Source: JACRLV01 sp045863555 (GTDB lineage Bacteria; Planctomycetota; Phycisphaerae; UBA1845; Fen-1342). Taken from it: a DNA stretch of 64,000 nucleotides. The notes beneath the pieces are model-generated. The model saw only the letters and a program-made list of their open reading frames with translations. It made no database searches and was not told where the DNA came from. Location of the stretch: positions 62,001 through 126,000 of the forward strand of contig BTUU01000007.1 in the NCBI GenBank assembly GCA_045863555.1, written 5' to 3'. The first letter of the stretch is position 1. Every line of letters begins with the position of its first letter. A program made the translations under genes and the position numbers. This document shows, piece by piece, positions 8,668 through 17,252 of the stretch.

Positions 8668-11226
8668 CTAGTCGAGGAAGAAAATCTCCTCCGCCGTGTA
8701 GCCGAGCAGCCGGTAGTTTTCGATGTAGTCGACGTCCGGTTCCAGCACCGCCATCCAGGAGCCGCCGTGCGTGGTCAGGTCGGCGGCGGTCAGGCCTGTG
8801 CCGGCGAGGGCGTCGGCGTGGTCGGCGGTGCGGTAGGAGCCTTCGCCGGCCGGGTTGATGTAGTTCACGACGATCGTGTTGGCGCTCTCGCGGCGGTAGC
8901 GGGTGTCGCCCGCGATGTCGACGTCGGCTGCGCCAGCCACGATGGACTCGTCGCTGGTGGCGATGCCGAGGTCGGTGATCGCGTGGATGTTGTAATAGCG
9001 CCAGCGGTAGATCGGGAACTCGAACGTGCCGAAGCCGGGCACGTCGCGGGGCGTCGTCCGCGTCACCGGCACCGGACGGTTCAGGACGCCCGTGCTGGAG
9101 TGGCAATCCGTGCAGCGCGAGCCGGCGCTGAGGGCCTCGCCTTTGGGCCGGACACCGTGGCCGCCGAGCGTGATGCCGTTCGAGAACGCGGGGTAGTAGC
9201 GGAGCTTCTCGAAATACGCGGGCTGCTGCTCGGGCGGGAGCTTCATGCCCTCGATCGAAAGGTAGATCTTCATGTCGGTGCCGTCGGGGAGCTTCATCGA
9301 AACGAGATCGTTAGCGCCGTTGAACGGGGGGTACCAGGCGTAGTCGGCCGGGAAGCCCATCGGGCCGTTGAAGCCCTGGAAGCCGCGGAGGCCGTTGTTT
9401 GCGGCGGTGAACATGTCGAAATTGAACTTCGCCCCGGCGTCGACGTAGCCGTTGCGGTCGGCGTCGAAGGGGGAATTCGACGCGACCTGGTAGCGGACGA
9501 AGCCGTAGGTGGCTTTGTCGAAGTAGACGAGGTTCGGGAAGATCTGCATGAAGGCCATCGCCTGGCGGTTCGGGTCGGCGGACATGAAGTCGTTGAGGGT
9601 GATGTTGCGGACTTCGTCGGGCGTGAGCGTCAGGAAACCGAGGGCGCTGAAGGCGTCGGCGTTCGCTCCGCCGGCCATGAGGCGGTACATCGAGTAGGCG
9701 TTGTACTGGTACTGCCCCCCCGCCGCCGCGTTGGTGGCCATCTCGCCGCTGAAGTAGCGAGCGTCGAAGACCATGCCGTTGGCCATCGGCTTGAAGGGCG
9801 TAATCTTCGCGCCCTCGCTGCCGCGCACGGCCAGCGACTGGGCGAGGAAGGAGACCTTGCCGTTGAACCAGACGAGCGTGGGTGAGGTCTTGTACGCCTC
9901 CCAGTCGCTGTCGACGTCGGCGTCGGTGCCGTCGCTGATGTAGTGGTCGAGCGTGATGACCTTGGTATCCATGCCCTGGGCGTTGCGGCCGAACGTGAGG
10001 TTCGTGCCCTGGCCCCAGACCGCGTAGGTGATGCCGGAGGTGTGCGGGATGTGGCACGTCTCGCAGGCCATGACGTTCAGGTGCCTCGTGAAGTGCTGGA
10101 GCCGCGAAAGGCCCGACGGATTGTGACAGGTCGTACAGCCGAGCTGGTTCTTCGCCGAGCCGATCGGGTAGTCGCTGGCCATGATGTCGCCGCCGACGCT
10201 GTCGCCGCGGCGGAACTTGTGATGATCGACCGCGTGGCAGGCGACGCAGTGGCGGTTTTCGCCGCCGCCGATCTGGCCGACGGCCGCGGAGGTCGAGTGC
10301 ACGTCGTGGCCGGCCTTGAAGAGCGTGCCGCGCTTGTAGCCGGTGCGGGCGTGTTCGTGACAGCGGAGGCAGGTTTCGTCGGAGGTCATGCCGACGGACG
10401 CGACGGCCTCGTGGCTGCGGTCCTGGGCGACGGTTGGCCACGGCGTTTCTGGGACGCCGTCGCCGTCGCGATCCTGCATGAGCGGAGCGTCGGCGACGCC
10501 GTCGCCGTTGGTGTCGAGGAGCAGGTCGGGCTGGCCGTCGCCGTCGAAGTCCGTGTCGTCGTGGGAAGCGCGGGCGTCGCCGCCGGCCGTGGGCGAATGG
10601 CCATCGGCCGGGGCGTAGGCGGCGAGCTTGAGGTTGGCGTTGTCGGCGGGATAGGAGCGGTAGGACTCCGAGTGGCAGATGAGGCAGTCGATGCCGGCCT
10701 CGACGATCCGGGCCGCCTGGCCTTCCGGATCGGGGAGTCCCGCCTGCCGGAACGACGCGGCGAAGAAGGGCTCCATCAGCGGCAGGAAGCGGCCGGTGTG
10801 GCATTTGCCGCACTCATCGAGCTGAACATCGTTCGTGTAGTTGATCAACGCAGTCGAGGCCGGAAGTCCGCAGGCGCGATCGACCATTCCGTGCGCCCCG
10901 CCGCCGGGGAAAAGGACGCGGTCGTTGGTGGAACTCCACTTGAAGTGGACGGCCTCCTTGACTTCGTCCACCTGCTGGGCGTGGCATTTTCCACAAAGCG
11001 CCCCCGCCAGATCGCGTTGCACAGCGCTCCTCGTGACGCGCTTGCGGCCGACGATGTACTCGCCGGTGTCCGGGTCGTATTGAAACGCGTGGAGATCCTC
11101 GATCGGCGTTGGGGTCGGCGTATTGGGGTCACCTGTGCCGTCGTCCACGGGGCAGCCGGCGATGATCATCGCCATCGCGGCGCCGAAGAGGCCCATGCTG
11201 ACGGTCAGGATGTTGCGGATTGACAT
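8668..11226 (-). CDS. Octahaem c-type cytochrome lipoprotein, tetrathionate-reductase (OTR)-like
   Basis: 852 residues with eight CxxCH haem sites, in order CGKCH, CGKCH, CLICH, CLRCH, CVACH, CTTCH, CETCH and CTDCH. The first seven lie in the N-terminal half and the eighth far downstream. The signal peptide ends in a lipobox (IIAGC, C25), so the protein should be a periplasm-facing lipoprotein. The order and context of the haem sites (…GKCH…HFKW… ; ETCHIPH) recall the octahaem tetrathionate reductase family, which also reduces nitrite and hydroxylamine in vitro. Between haems 3 and 4 sits an Asp-rich calcium-binding stretch (DTDFDGDGQPDLLLDTNGDG) like thrombospondin type 3 repeats, which is unusual. 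The start at 11226 has a strong AGAAGGAG site. The substrate is unknown; no quinol oxidase partner gene is adjacent. Confidence 0.87.
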   Translation of the reverse strand: MSIRNILTVSMGLFGAAMAMIIAGCPVDDGTGDPNTPTPTPIEDLHAFQYDPDTGEYIVGRKRVTRSAVQRDLAGALCGKCHAQQVDEVKEAVHFKWSSTNDRVLFPGGGAHGMVDRACGLPASTALINYTNDVQLDECGKCHTGRFLPLMEPFFAASFRQAGLPDPEGQAARIVEAGIDCLICHSESYRSYPADNANLKLAAYAPADGHSPTAGGDARASHDDTDFDGDGQPDLLLDTNGDGVADAPLMQDRDGDGVPETPWPTVAQDRSHEAVASVGMTSDETCLRCHEHARTGYKRGTLFKAGHDVHSTSAAVGQIGGGENRHCVACHAVDHHKFRRGDSVGGDIMASDYPIGSAKNQLGCTTCHNPSGLSRLQHFTRHLNVMACETCHIPHTSGITYAVWGQGTNLTFGRNAQGMDTKVITLDHYISDGTDADVDSDWEAYKTSPTLVWFNGKVSFLAQSLAVRGSEGAKITPFKPMANGMVFDARYFSGEMATNAAAGGQYQYNAYSMYRLMAGGANADAFSALGFLTLTPDEVRNITLNDFMSADPNRQAMAFMQIFPNLVYFDKATYGFVRYQVASNSPFDADRNGYVDAGAKFNFDMFTAANNGLRGFQGFNGPMGFPADYAWYPPFNGANDLVSMKLPDGTDMKIYLSIEGMKLPPEQQPAYFEKLRYYPAFSNGITLGGHGVRPKGEALSAGSRCTDCHSSTGVLNRPVPVTRTTPRDVPGFGTFEFPIYRWRYYNIHAITDLGIATSDESIVAGAADVDIAGDTRYRRESANTIVVNYINPAGEGSYRTADHADALAGTGLTAADLTTHGGSWMAVLEPDVDYIENYRLLGYTAEEIFFLD

Positions 11227-11380
11227 GAATACTCCTTCTGGGCGAGGGACGCGCTGCATCGGGGCAGCGAACGGAGTTGGACGGTGACATGCAATTTGCG
11301 GGCCAGCCGGCGGCGATGAATTGCCCGGCCGCGCCCCGTTCGATACGCTACGACCGGCCCGGCGCGGAGCCGGGCGGGAC

Positions 11381-11932
11381 ATGGAAAGGCGGCCGGCCGT
11401 GAGAATCCTGACGGATCGAAGTCTGGTCGCGCTGGTGGGCGACGACTACGAGGATCTCGAACTCTGGTACCCCGTGCTCCGGTTTCGTGAAGCGGGGGCG
11501 AGCGTCGTCATCGCCGGGCAGGAGGCAAACGCGACGTATCGCGGCAAGCACGGATACCCGTGCACAGCCGACGCGGCGGTTGCCGGGCTGCGGGGCGAGG
11601 ATTTTGACGCGATCCTCGTCCCCGGCGGCTGGATGCCTGACAAGCTTCGCCGTGATCCGGCAGTCCTTGGTCTCGTCCGCCATTTCGCGACGGCGGGAAA
11701 GCTCGTGGCGACGATCTGCCACGGGCCGTGGATCCTGATCTCGGCGGGCGTGTGCCGCGGCGTGCGGATGACGAGCACGCCGGGGATACGCGATGACGTC
11801 TCAAACGCCGGGGCGATCTGGGAAGACGCCGAGGTCGTTGTCGATCGGAATTTCATCTCCAGCCGCCGCCCGCCGGACCTGCCCGCGTTTGCGGCGGCAA
11901 TGGTCGACTTCGTATCGAAAAAACCCCGATAA
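11381..11932 (+). CDS. DJ-1/PfpI family protein (class I glutamine amidotransferase-like)
   Basis: 183 residues with the full DJ-1/PfpI fold pattern: VALVGDDYEDLELWYP at the N-terminus (acidic residue of the active site near E24), ILVPGGWMPDKLRRD, and the nucleophile elbow ATICHGPWIL with catalytic C113-H114. It ends with a C-terminal helix. PfpI-type proteins act as intracellular peptidases or deglycase/glyoxalase-like stress enzymes; which applies here cannot be told from sequence. The ATG at 11381 is preferred; an in-frame ATG at 11321 adds 20 residues with no homology. The TPR-protein gene follows 33 bases later on the same strand. Confidence 0.9.
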   Translation: MERRPAVRILTDRSLVALVGDDYEDLELWYPVLRFREAGASVVIAGQEANATYRGKHGYPCTADAAVAGLRGEDFDAILVPGGWMPDKLRRDPAVLGLVRHFATAGKLVATICHGPWILISAGVCRGVRMTSTPGIRDDVSNAGAIWEDAEVVVDRNFISSRRPPDLPAFAAAMVDFVSKKPR

Positions 11933-11965
11933 GATGGCAGAACGCCGAACCTGAGGAGCCTGGCC

Positions 11966-13591
11966 GTGCCAAACCGGTTTTTCCATCGCGGTCTCGTCCT
12001 TGTGACGTGCGCTGCGCTGTCTTGCGTGCTTTTGCAGAACTCACCGGCCTACGGGCAGTCGGCCCCGGCCCCGCAAGCGCCGCCGAAGAAGAAGCTGACG
12101 TTCCCTCAAGTAGACACGTCGAAGATGCCGCGGCTCGTTCGGACGCGTTTTGAGGAACTGCGCCGCATGCTCGACAACGAGCCCGCGGACCTGGAGCGCG
12201 TTGTCAGGGCGGCCTCGATGCTCTTCGTCCATGGCGCGCCGCGGGAGGCGGTTGCGTTTCTGGAGAAGAGTCTGGAGTTGTCCGATACGGAGCCGGCCAT
12301 CCATCACCTGCTGGGCATCTTCCAGGAAAAAGCCGGGGCCCCAGACAAGGCAGCGGCGCACTATCAGCGGGCGATCGATCTGGAGCCGAAATTCTCTTTG
12401 CCGTACGTGCGGAAGGCGCTCCTGATGATCGACAAGGACCCCGCGACGGCTAGAAAGCTGCTCGAGACTTCGCTGGCCGGGGAGCCCAATGATCCGCGGG
12501 CGCTATGTGCCCTCGGCCGCTGCCTTGCGTCGGCGGGAGACAAGGCGGGCGCAATTGATGCGATGCGCCGCGCGCTCGCGCTTTTCCCGCAGTACAAGGA
12601 GGCCCACGAGCGCCTGGCCGCCCTGCTCGCGGAGGAAGGCAAGGCGGAGGAGGCAGCCGCCCACCGAAAAGTCGCCGAGTCTGGTCTGGAAGCGCCGTAT
12701 GCGGATTTTGTTCTCTTTTCAGCGCTCGAATTCGGCCTGGACGTGCCGACGCTGATCCAGATTGCCAACCGCTACGGCAGCGCCGGCGACGTTCAGAATG
12801 CCGAGGCGCTGCTGACGCAGGCAATCGAGATCGAGGGGGTGGGAACGAGCGCGCGTGAAGCGATGGCGCTCCTCAAGTTCCGCAGCGGAAAGCTCAATGA
12901 CGCCGTGTCCATGCTCAACAGCATCATCACCAGCGATCCGAAAGCGGCCGCCCCGCGCGCCCAGCTTGGTGAAGTGCTCTACCGGTCCGGGCGCAACAAG
13001 GAGGCGCTGGACGCTTTCAAGAAGGCGGCCGAGCTCGCACCGAAGGAAGGCCGCTACCAATACTGGATCGCGCTGGTGAACTTCCGGGAGAAGAACCTCG
13101 ACGCCGCGCTCGAGGCGTTCGCGAAGGCGTCGGAACTGAGCCCGCAACTGCTGGAGGCGCGCGTCGGGTACGCGCAGCTCGCGTCGCAGAAGAAGCAGTA
13201 CGACGTCGCCGCGAAGGCATTCGCGGATGCCCTTCGGGACAATCCCGAATCGCCGCTGATCCAGAATGCGGCCGCGTGGTTCTTCGCGACCATCCCGAGT
13301 GACGCGCACCGCAATTCGAAGGAGGCGGTGCGGCTGGCGGAACTGGCGTGCAAGGCCGTGCAAGACGGGCAGCATGAGTATCTCGATACGCTCGCGGCTG
13401 CGTACGCGAACGACGGGCGCTTCGAGGAAGCGGTTACGCGAACGAAGGCCGCGATCGCCAAGGTGGAAGCGGCGATCACGGCCGCGACGGACGACCCGAC
13501 GCGTGAACGGCTCAAGGGCCTGAAGACGGAATACGAAGCCCGCCTCAAGATGTACGGCGAGAAGAAGCCCTACCGCGAGGAATCGCGGTAA
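11966..13591 (+). CDS. Exported tetratricopeptide-repeat protein
   Basis: 541 residues starting at a GTG preceded by GAGGAG. A signal peptide (about residues 1-31, ending around AYGQS) is followed by a Pro/Lys-rich segment and then roughly ten TPR units; recognisable ones include EPAIHHLLGIFQEKAGAPDK, KEALDAFKKAAELAPKEGRY and AFAKASELSPQLLEARVGYA. The last part (SKEAVRLAELACKAVQDGQH, DTLAAAYANDGRFEEAV) is typical of planctomycete TPR proteins. It is a scaffold for protein-protein contacts in the periplasm or envelope; no enzymatic domain is present. It lies 30 bases before the copper amine oxidase on the same strand, so the two may be cotranscribed. Confidence 0.87.
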   Translation: MPNRFFHRGLVLVTCAALSCVLLQNSPAYGQSAPAPQAPPKKKLTFPQVDTSKMPRLVRTRFEELRRMLDNEPADLERVVRAASMLFVHGAPREAVAFLEKSLELSDTEPAIHHLLGIFQEKAGAPDKAAAHYQRAIDLEPKFSLPYVRKALLMIDKDPATARKLLETSLAGEPNDPRALCALGRCLASAGDKAGAIDAMRRALALFPQYKEAHERLAALLAEEGKAEEAAAHRKVAESGLEAPYADFVLFSALEFGLDVPTLIQIANRYGSAGDVQNAEALLTQAIEIEGVGTSAREAMALLKFRSGKLNDAVSMLNSIITSDPKAAAPRAQLGEVLYRSGRNKEALDAFKKAAELAPKEGRYQYWIALVNFREKNLDAALEAFAKASELSPQLLEARVGYAQLASQKKQYDVAAKAFADALRDNPESPLIQNAAAWFFATIPSDAHRNSKEAVRLAELACKAVQDGQHEYLDTLAAAYANDGRFEEAVTRTKAAIAKVEAAITAATDDPTRERLKGLKTEYEARLKMYGEKKPYREESR

Positions 13592-13621
13592 CGGGACGCG
13601 GCAGCGGAAAGGACTCCGCAG

Positions 13622-15589
13622 ATGCGATGGCTTGCGATTCTCGGCGTGCTGGGCGTGCCGGCGGTGATGTGCGGCGCGGACGGCGGCGCAGCGATCTCGC
13701 TGAACGACAAGCAAATCGAAACAGCCCGTCGGATCGTCCTGGAGAGCGGCCGCGCCCCGGCGAATCTCCGATTTGAGACGATCGCCCGCGCGGAACCTCT
13801 GAAATCTCCGGATGGCGCTGCGGAGCGCGGCGTACGAGCGAAAGTCGTCGCGTTCGATCCCGCTGGCGGCGGCGCGATCATCGCGATCGTCGATCTCGAT
13901 GCCGGCAGGCTGCTCAGCCTCGACAAGCACCCTCACGCCCAGCCTGGATTGATCGAAGAGGATTTCGAGCGGGCTATCGAACTCACACGAGCCGACAAGC
14001 GCTGGCAGGCGGCGATCCGCGAACGGGGCATCGAGTCGCTCGATGCGGTGCAGGTGGACGTCTGGGCCTCGGGCGTGTTTTCGCCCAATGGGGCGCGACT
14101 CGTGCGGACACTGGCGTACTTTACGAAGAACATCGCCGATCCCGTGAATACATACTCGCGGCCGATCGAGGGCGTGGAGACACTCGTCGACCTGACCGCG
14201 GGCAAGATCGTCGAGGTCATCGACCGGGGCGACGTGCCGCTGCCCGAACCGCGCTCGGACGACGCCCCCCCGCCGACATCGCGGCCGGCGCTGCGGCCGC
14301 TGGAAATTCGACAGCCGGAGGGTTCGAGTGTCCGCGTCGTCGACGGCGAGTTCCAATGGGATTCGTGGCGATTTCGTATCGAGTATCACCCACGGGTCGG
14401 GCTCATCCTGCGCGATGTCGCGTGGCAGGACGGCGAGAAGCGGCGGAGCGTGCTCGCGGCCGCGAATGTGTCTGAGATGGTCGTGCCGTATGGCGACGCG
14501 TCGCCGGGGTGGCAGTGGCGCATCGCGTTTGACGCAGGGGAGTACGGGCTCGGGCGCTGCGGCCAGTCGCTCGAACCGGGCGGCGACGTGCCGGAGCATG
14601 CGCTACTGCTCGACGCGTGGATGAATGATGACGCGGGCGAGGCGGTGAAGCGGCCGCGGGTCGTGGCGATTTATGAGCGCGACGCGGGGCTGGGCTGGCG
14701 GCACGCGGACACGCTGACCGGGCGCGTCGATCGGTTCCGGGCGCGCGAGCTGTGCATCTTCGCCCTTTCGACTGTCGGAAACTATGACTATGGCTTTGAA
14801 TGGACGCTACGGCAGGATGCGTCGATCGGCTTCGAGGCGCAGCTCACCGGCATCATCCTGCCCAAGGCGACCGCGGCGGCTTCGTGCTCGGCGTGCGTGG
14901 AGTTTGCCGAGGGCAAGCAGGGTGAATCGGTCGGGGACGAGCGGTATGGCAAGCTGGTGACGTTCGGGGTCGTGGCCCCCTACCACCAGCACTGGTTCAA
15001 TCTGCGGCTCGATTTCGACGTCGATGGGCCGGAGAACAGCCTGCTGGAGATGAATACGCGGCATGCGGGGCCGAATGAGGAGAACCCCTTCGGGAATGCG
15101 TTCACGATGCAGGAAACGCTGCTGACGGATGAGCGCGAGGCGCGACGGGACATTGCGCATCTCGTGCATCGCAAATGGCGGATCGTGAATCCTGAGAATC
15201 GCAATGCGCTGGGGCATCTCGCGGGGTATGTGCTCGTGCCCGGCGAGAATTCGGCGCCGTTCGCGAAGAGCGACTCCGCCCTGATCACGCGTGCGCCGTT
15301 CCTGCAAAAGCACGTCTGGGCGACGCGGTTCAAGGCGGATGAACTGTACGCGGCCGGGGAGTTTCCGAACCAGTCGCGCGGCGGCGAGGGGCTTTTCCAG
15401 TGGTCGAACAACGAGCCGATCGTGAAGCAGGACCTGGTCGTCTGGTACAACATGGGCGTCACGCACACGACGCGGCCGGAGGAGTGGCCGGTGATGCCGG
15501 TTTCGCGGGCGGGGTTTCAGCTTATGCCGGTGGGGTTCTTTTCGGGGAATCCGGCGTATTGGCGGCCGGGTAACAAGGTGGCAAAGTAA
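13622..15589 (+). CDS. Copper amine oxidase (primary-amine oxidase), exported
   Basis: 655 residues with a signal peptide (about 1-20). The catalytic set is complete. The TPQ-cofactor tyrosine is Y388 in VGNYDYG. The catalytic base is D304 in FDAGEYGLG, 84 residues before the TPQ site as in characterised enzymes. The copper ligands are H455 and H457 (HQHWFNLRLDFDVDG) and H615 (GVTHTTRPEEWPVMP). It should oxidise primary amines to aldehydes with release of ammonia and hydrogen peroxide in the periplasm; the substrate is unknown. Between the base and the TPQ site there is a stretch typical of bacterial enzymes. The last six codons and the stop are made of the 8-base tandem repeat found elsewhere in the window, so the natural C-terminus seems to have been replaced. 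Confidence 0.94.
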   Translation: MRWLAILGVLGVPAVMCGADGGAAISLNDKQIETARRIVLESGRAPANLRFETIARAEPLKSPDGAAERGVRAKVVAFDPAGGGAIIAIVDLDAGRLLSLDKHPHAQPGLIEEDFERAIELTRADKRWQAAIRERGIESLDAVQVDVWASGVFSPNGARLVRTLAYFTKNIADPVNTYSRPIEGVETLVDLTAGKIVEVIDRGDVPLPEPRSDDAPPPTSRPALRPLEIRQPEGSSVRVVDGEFQWDSWRFRIEYHPRVGLILRDVAWQDGEKRRSVLAAANVSEMVVPYGDASPGWQWRIAFDAGEYGLGRCGQSLEPGGDVPEHALLLDAWMNDDAGEAVKRPRVVAIYERDAGLGWRHADTLTGRVDRFRARELCIFALSTVGNYDYGFEWTLRQDASIGFEAQLTGIILPKATAAASCSACVEFAEGKQGESVGDERYGKLVTFGVVAPYHQHWFNLRLDFDVDGPENSLLEMNTRHAGPNEENPFGNAFTMQETLLTDEREARRDIAHLVHRKWRIVNPENRNALGHLAGYVLVPGENSAPFAKSDSALITRAPFLQKHVWATRFKADELYAAGEFPNQSRGGEGLFQWSNNEPIVKQDLVVWYNMGVTHTTRPEEWPVMPVSRAGFQLMPVGFFSGNPAYWRPGNKVAK

Positions 15590-15617
15590 CAAGGTAACAA
15601 AGCGACACAGTCACAGG
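15570..15617 (+). repeat. 8-base tandem repeat, about six units, overlapping a gene end
   Basis: Consecutive octamers GTAACAAG, GTGGCAAA, GTAACAAG and GTAACAAA, then two degenerate units. The first 20 bases are the final codons (GNKVAK) and stop codon of the copper amine oxidase gene; the rest is intergenic. It matches the period and the GTrrnAAr pattern of the other three loci. Confidence 0.7.
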
Positions 15618-15710
15618 CGACGGGGGATGGCGCGAGCTAGCGGCGGTTGGCGGGGAATGGCGCCGGTTGCCGTGCGACACGCGCGATCTCTGGGGCCTCG
15701 GCGACTCGTG

Positions 15711-15732
15711 GAGGGCAGCGTTTGCCGCCCTC
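15711..15732. repeat. Palindromic REP-like hairpin
   Basis: GAGGGCAGC pairs with GCCGCCCTC across a 4-base loop, with one mismatch, in the gap between the amine oxidase and the next zinc-ribbon gene. It is probably a relic of a repetitive palindromic element, consistent with the REP/RAYT region 0.9 kb downstream. Confidence 0.45.
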
Positions 15733-15763
15733 TCCGCGCGAGTGAGTTGCGCCGCCACCCAAT

Positions 15764-15779
15764 ATTGTCTATCTTTGTC
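15764..15779 (+). repeat. Copy 1 of 16-base direct repeat (copy 2 at 16654-16669)
   Basis: The 16-mer ATTGTCTATCTTTGTC occurs identically at 16654-16669, and a shorter related stretch (CCACCCATCATTGTCTTAT) occurs at about 17289. In each copy GC-rich CCC precedes it. The copies bracket the zinc-ribbon gene at 15844 and the RAYT gene, suggesting decay or duplication of a mobile-element border. Confidence 0.55.
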
Positions 15780-15843
15780 TCCAAGCGGGCTCTAAACTGG
15801 TTCGTGACGGCCACCGCTTCCCACGGCCGATGAGGGATCGCGG

Positions 15844-16548
15844 ATGTATTGCAGACGCTGCGGCAAGGTCATTCCAAGTATCAACGTCAACGTCCAGGCG
15901 CTGGTTGCCAAGTGCGACGACTGCGGCGAGGTTTTCTCGTTCGAGGGGGTCGAGGAGAAACGACCGGCGCGCAAACATGGCCGTCGGCCGCCTGTCGCGC
16001 GGCCGGAGTCCGTGACGATTGAGGAATTTCCCGACGGGCCGCGGATCGTTCGGAGGTGGTTCCGGCTGTACGTGCTCGGACTTGCGGCTTTCTGCGTGTT
16101 CTGGGACGGATTTCTCGTGTTCTGGTACTCGACGGCGCTGGGCGGCGGGGTCCGCGGCGAGCACGGGGCCGATCTGATGGCGATCCTGTTTCCACTGCTG
16201 CACGTCGGAGTCGGCGTCGGATTGACGTATTTCGTCATCGCGTCGATTTTCAACCGGACGATCGTCCGCGCGGATCGCGGCGGCCTGGCGATCACGCACG
16301 GGCCGATTCCCTGGCGCAGCCCGCGTCCGCTCGACCGGTCGGAGGTCACGCGCGTCTATTGCCAGGATCACTACACGCAAAATCGCGGGGGCGGGAGAGT
16401 AAGTTACGGCGTAAACGCGATCGACCGCTCGGGCCGCAGGGTGAAGCTGCTTTCGGGGCTCACGGACAAGGACGAAGCCCTGTTCATTGAGCGCTGGATC
16501 GAGGAGCGGCTCGGGCTGCCGGATGATCCGGTTGAGGGGGAGGTTTGA
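15844..16548 (+). CDS. Zinc-ribbon membrane protein
   Basis: 234 residues, function not recognised. A zinc ribbon opens the protein (C3, C6, C24, C27: CRRCG then CDDCG), differing in spacing from the CGYxxRG family elsewhere in the window. A basic linker is followed by two membrane spans at about residues 72-95 and 112-136. After these comes a domain of roughly 95 residues beginning NRTIVRADRGGLAITHGP and ending ERWIEERLGLPDD, which resembles the PH-like membrane-associated domains seen in many small bacterial membrane proteins. The start has GAGGGA seven bases upstream. The gene lies between two copies of a 16-base direct repeat. Confidence 0.8.
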   Translation: MYCRRCGKVIPSINVNVQALVAKCDDCGEVFSFEGVEEKRPARKHGRRPPVARPESVTIEEFPDGPRIVRRWFRLYVLGLAAFCVFWDGFLVFWYSTALGGGVRGEHGADLMAILFPLLHVGVGVGLTYFVIASIFNRTIVRADRGGLAITHGPIPWRSPRPLDRSEVTRVYCQDHYTQNRGGGRVSYGVNAIDRSGRRVKLLSGLTDKDEALFIERWIEERLGLPDDPVEGEV

Positions 16549-16587
16549 GGGACGGCTTGCCGATGGCCCGCGATCGGCGGTTGTCTC

Positions 16588-16690
16588 GGGCCGGCTTCAG
16601 CCGCGCGATTCCTGCCACCCGTTTCAACGGGTGGGTTGCGGCCGCTGCCCATTATTGTCTATCTTTGTCATCAGCCGGGCTTCAGCCGGC
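16588..16690. repeat. REP-type palindrome cluster left of the RAYT gene
   Basis: It contains a short hairpin (CGGCT/AGCCG at 16592-16603), a perfect 8-bp stem CCACCCGT-TTCA-ACGGGTGG at 16615-16634, the second copy of the 16-base direct repeat at 16654-16669, and a CCGGGCTTCAGCCGG-type palindrome at about 16675-16690. The same building blocks appear on the other side of the transposase gene in the opposite orientation. This is how REP elements flank their RAYT gene. Confidence 0.7.
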
Positions 16691-16707
16691 TTTTCGAGGA
16701 GACGACG

Positions 16708-17136
16708 ATGGCGGGCCATGTGTACCATGAGATTTTCCTGCACTTCAACTGGCACACGAAGAACGATGCGGCCCTGCTGCGCGGGCGGGTCGAGCAGGAG
16801 ACGCATCATCAAATTCTCGAAAAGGCGTGCCGGATCAACGGGGCGTCGCTGCTGGAGCTTGGCGGGACCGATGACCATGTTCATCTGGCGATTCGCATCG
16901 CGCCGTCAGTGACGATCAGCGAGCTCGTGCAGGAGATCAAGGGGGCTTCCTCGTTTGAGGTGAACAAAGCGCTGGGTCGCGGGTCCCTTGAGTGGCAGCG
17001 CGGTTATGGGGTCGTGTCATTCGGGCGGCGGAATCTGGAATGGGTACGCGAGTACATTCGAAGGCAGCGCGAGCATCATGGGGCTGGGAGTGTGATTGAG
17101 AGGCTGGAGCTTTGTGATGAGATGGAAGAGGGCTGA
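16708..17136 (+). CDS. REP-associated tyrosine transposase (RAYT, IS200/IS605 TnpA-like)
   Basis: 142 residues of the Y1 transposase fold, the single-strand DNA nuclease family that includes IS200 TnpA. The HUH metal site is H57-V-H59 (TDDHVHLAI) and the catalytic tyrosine is Y116 with Q120 after it (REYIRRQREHH). The N-terminus HEIFLHFNWHTKND is typical of this group. The gene starts at the ATG at 16708 behind CGAGGAG. It is flanked by inverted REP-like hairpins rather than by IS ends, so it is probably a domesticated RAYT that moves or maintains REPs. All catalytic residues are intact. Confidence 0.92.
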   Translation: MAGHVYHEIFLHFNWHTKNDAALLRGRVEQETHHQILEKACRINGASLLELGGTDDHVHLAIRIAPSVTISELVQEIKGASSFEVNKALGRGSLEWQRGYGVVSFGRRNLEWVREYIRRQREHHGAGSVIERLELCDEMEEG

Positions 17137-17150
17137 AGCTTGAGAGAAGT

Positions 17151-17252
17151 CCGGCTGAAGCCGGCTGAAAGAAACAAAAGGAAAAGAAGAGGGGGAGGGC
17201 TCGATACCACCAGTTGAAACTGGTGGCATGGGCCGGTCGGCTGAAGCCGACC
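17151..17252. repeat. REP-type palindrome cluster right of the RAYT gene
   Basis: Three perfect hairpins: CCGGCT/AGCCGG at 17151-17164, CCACCAGT-TGAA-ACTGGTGG at 17207-17226, and GGTCGGCT-GA-AGCCGACC at 17235-17252. They mirror the set left of the transposase (stem + TGAA loop, followed or preceded by a GGCTGAAGCC palindrome). The cluster also fills the gap between the convergent RAYT and acs genes and may end transcription from both. Confidence 0.72.
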
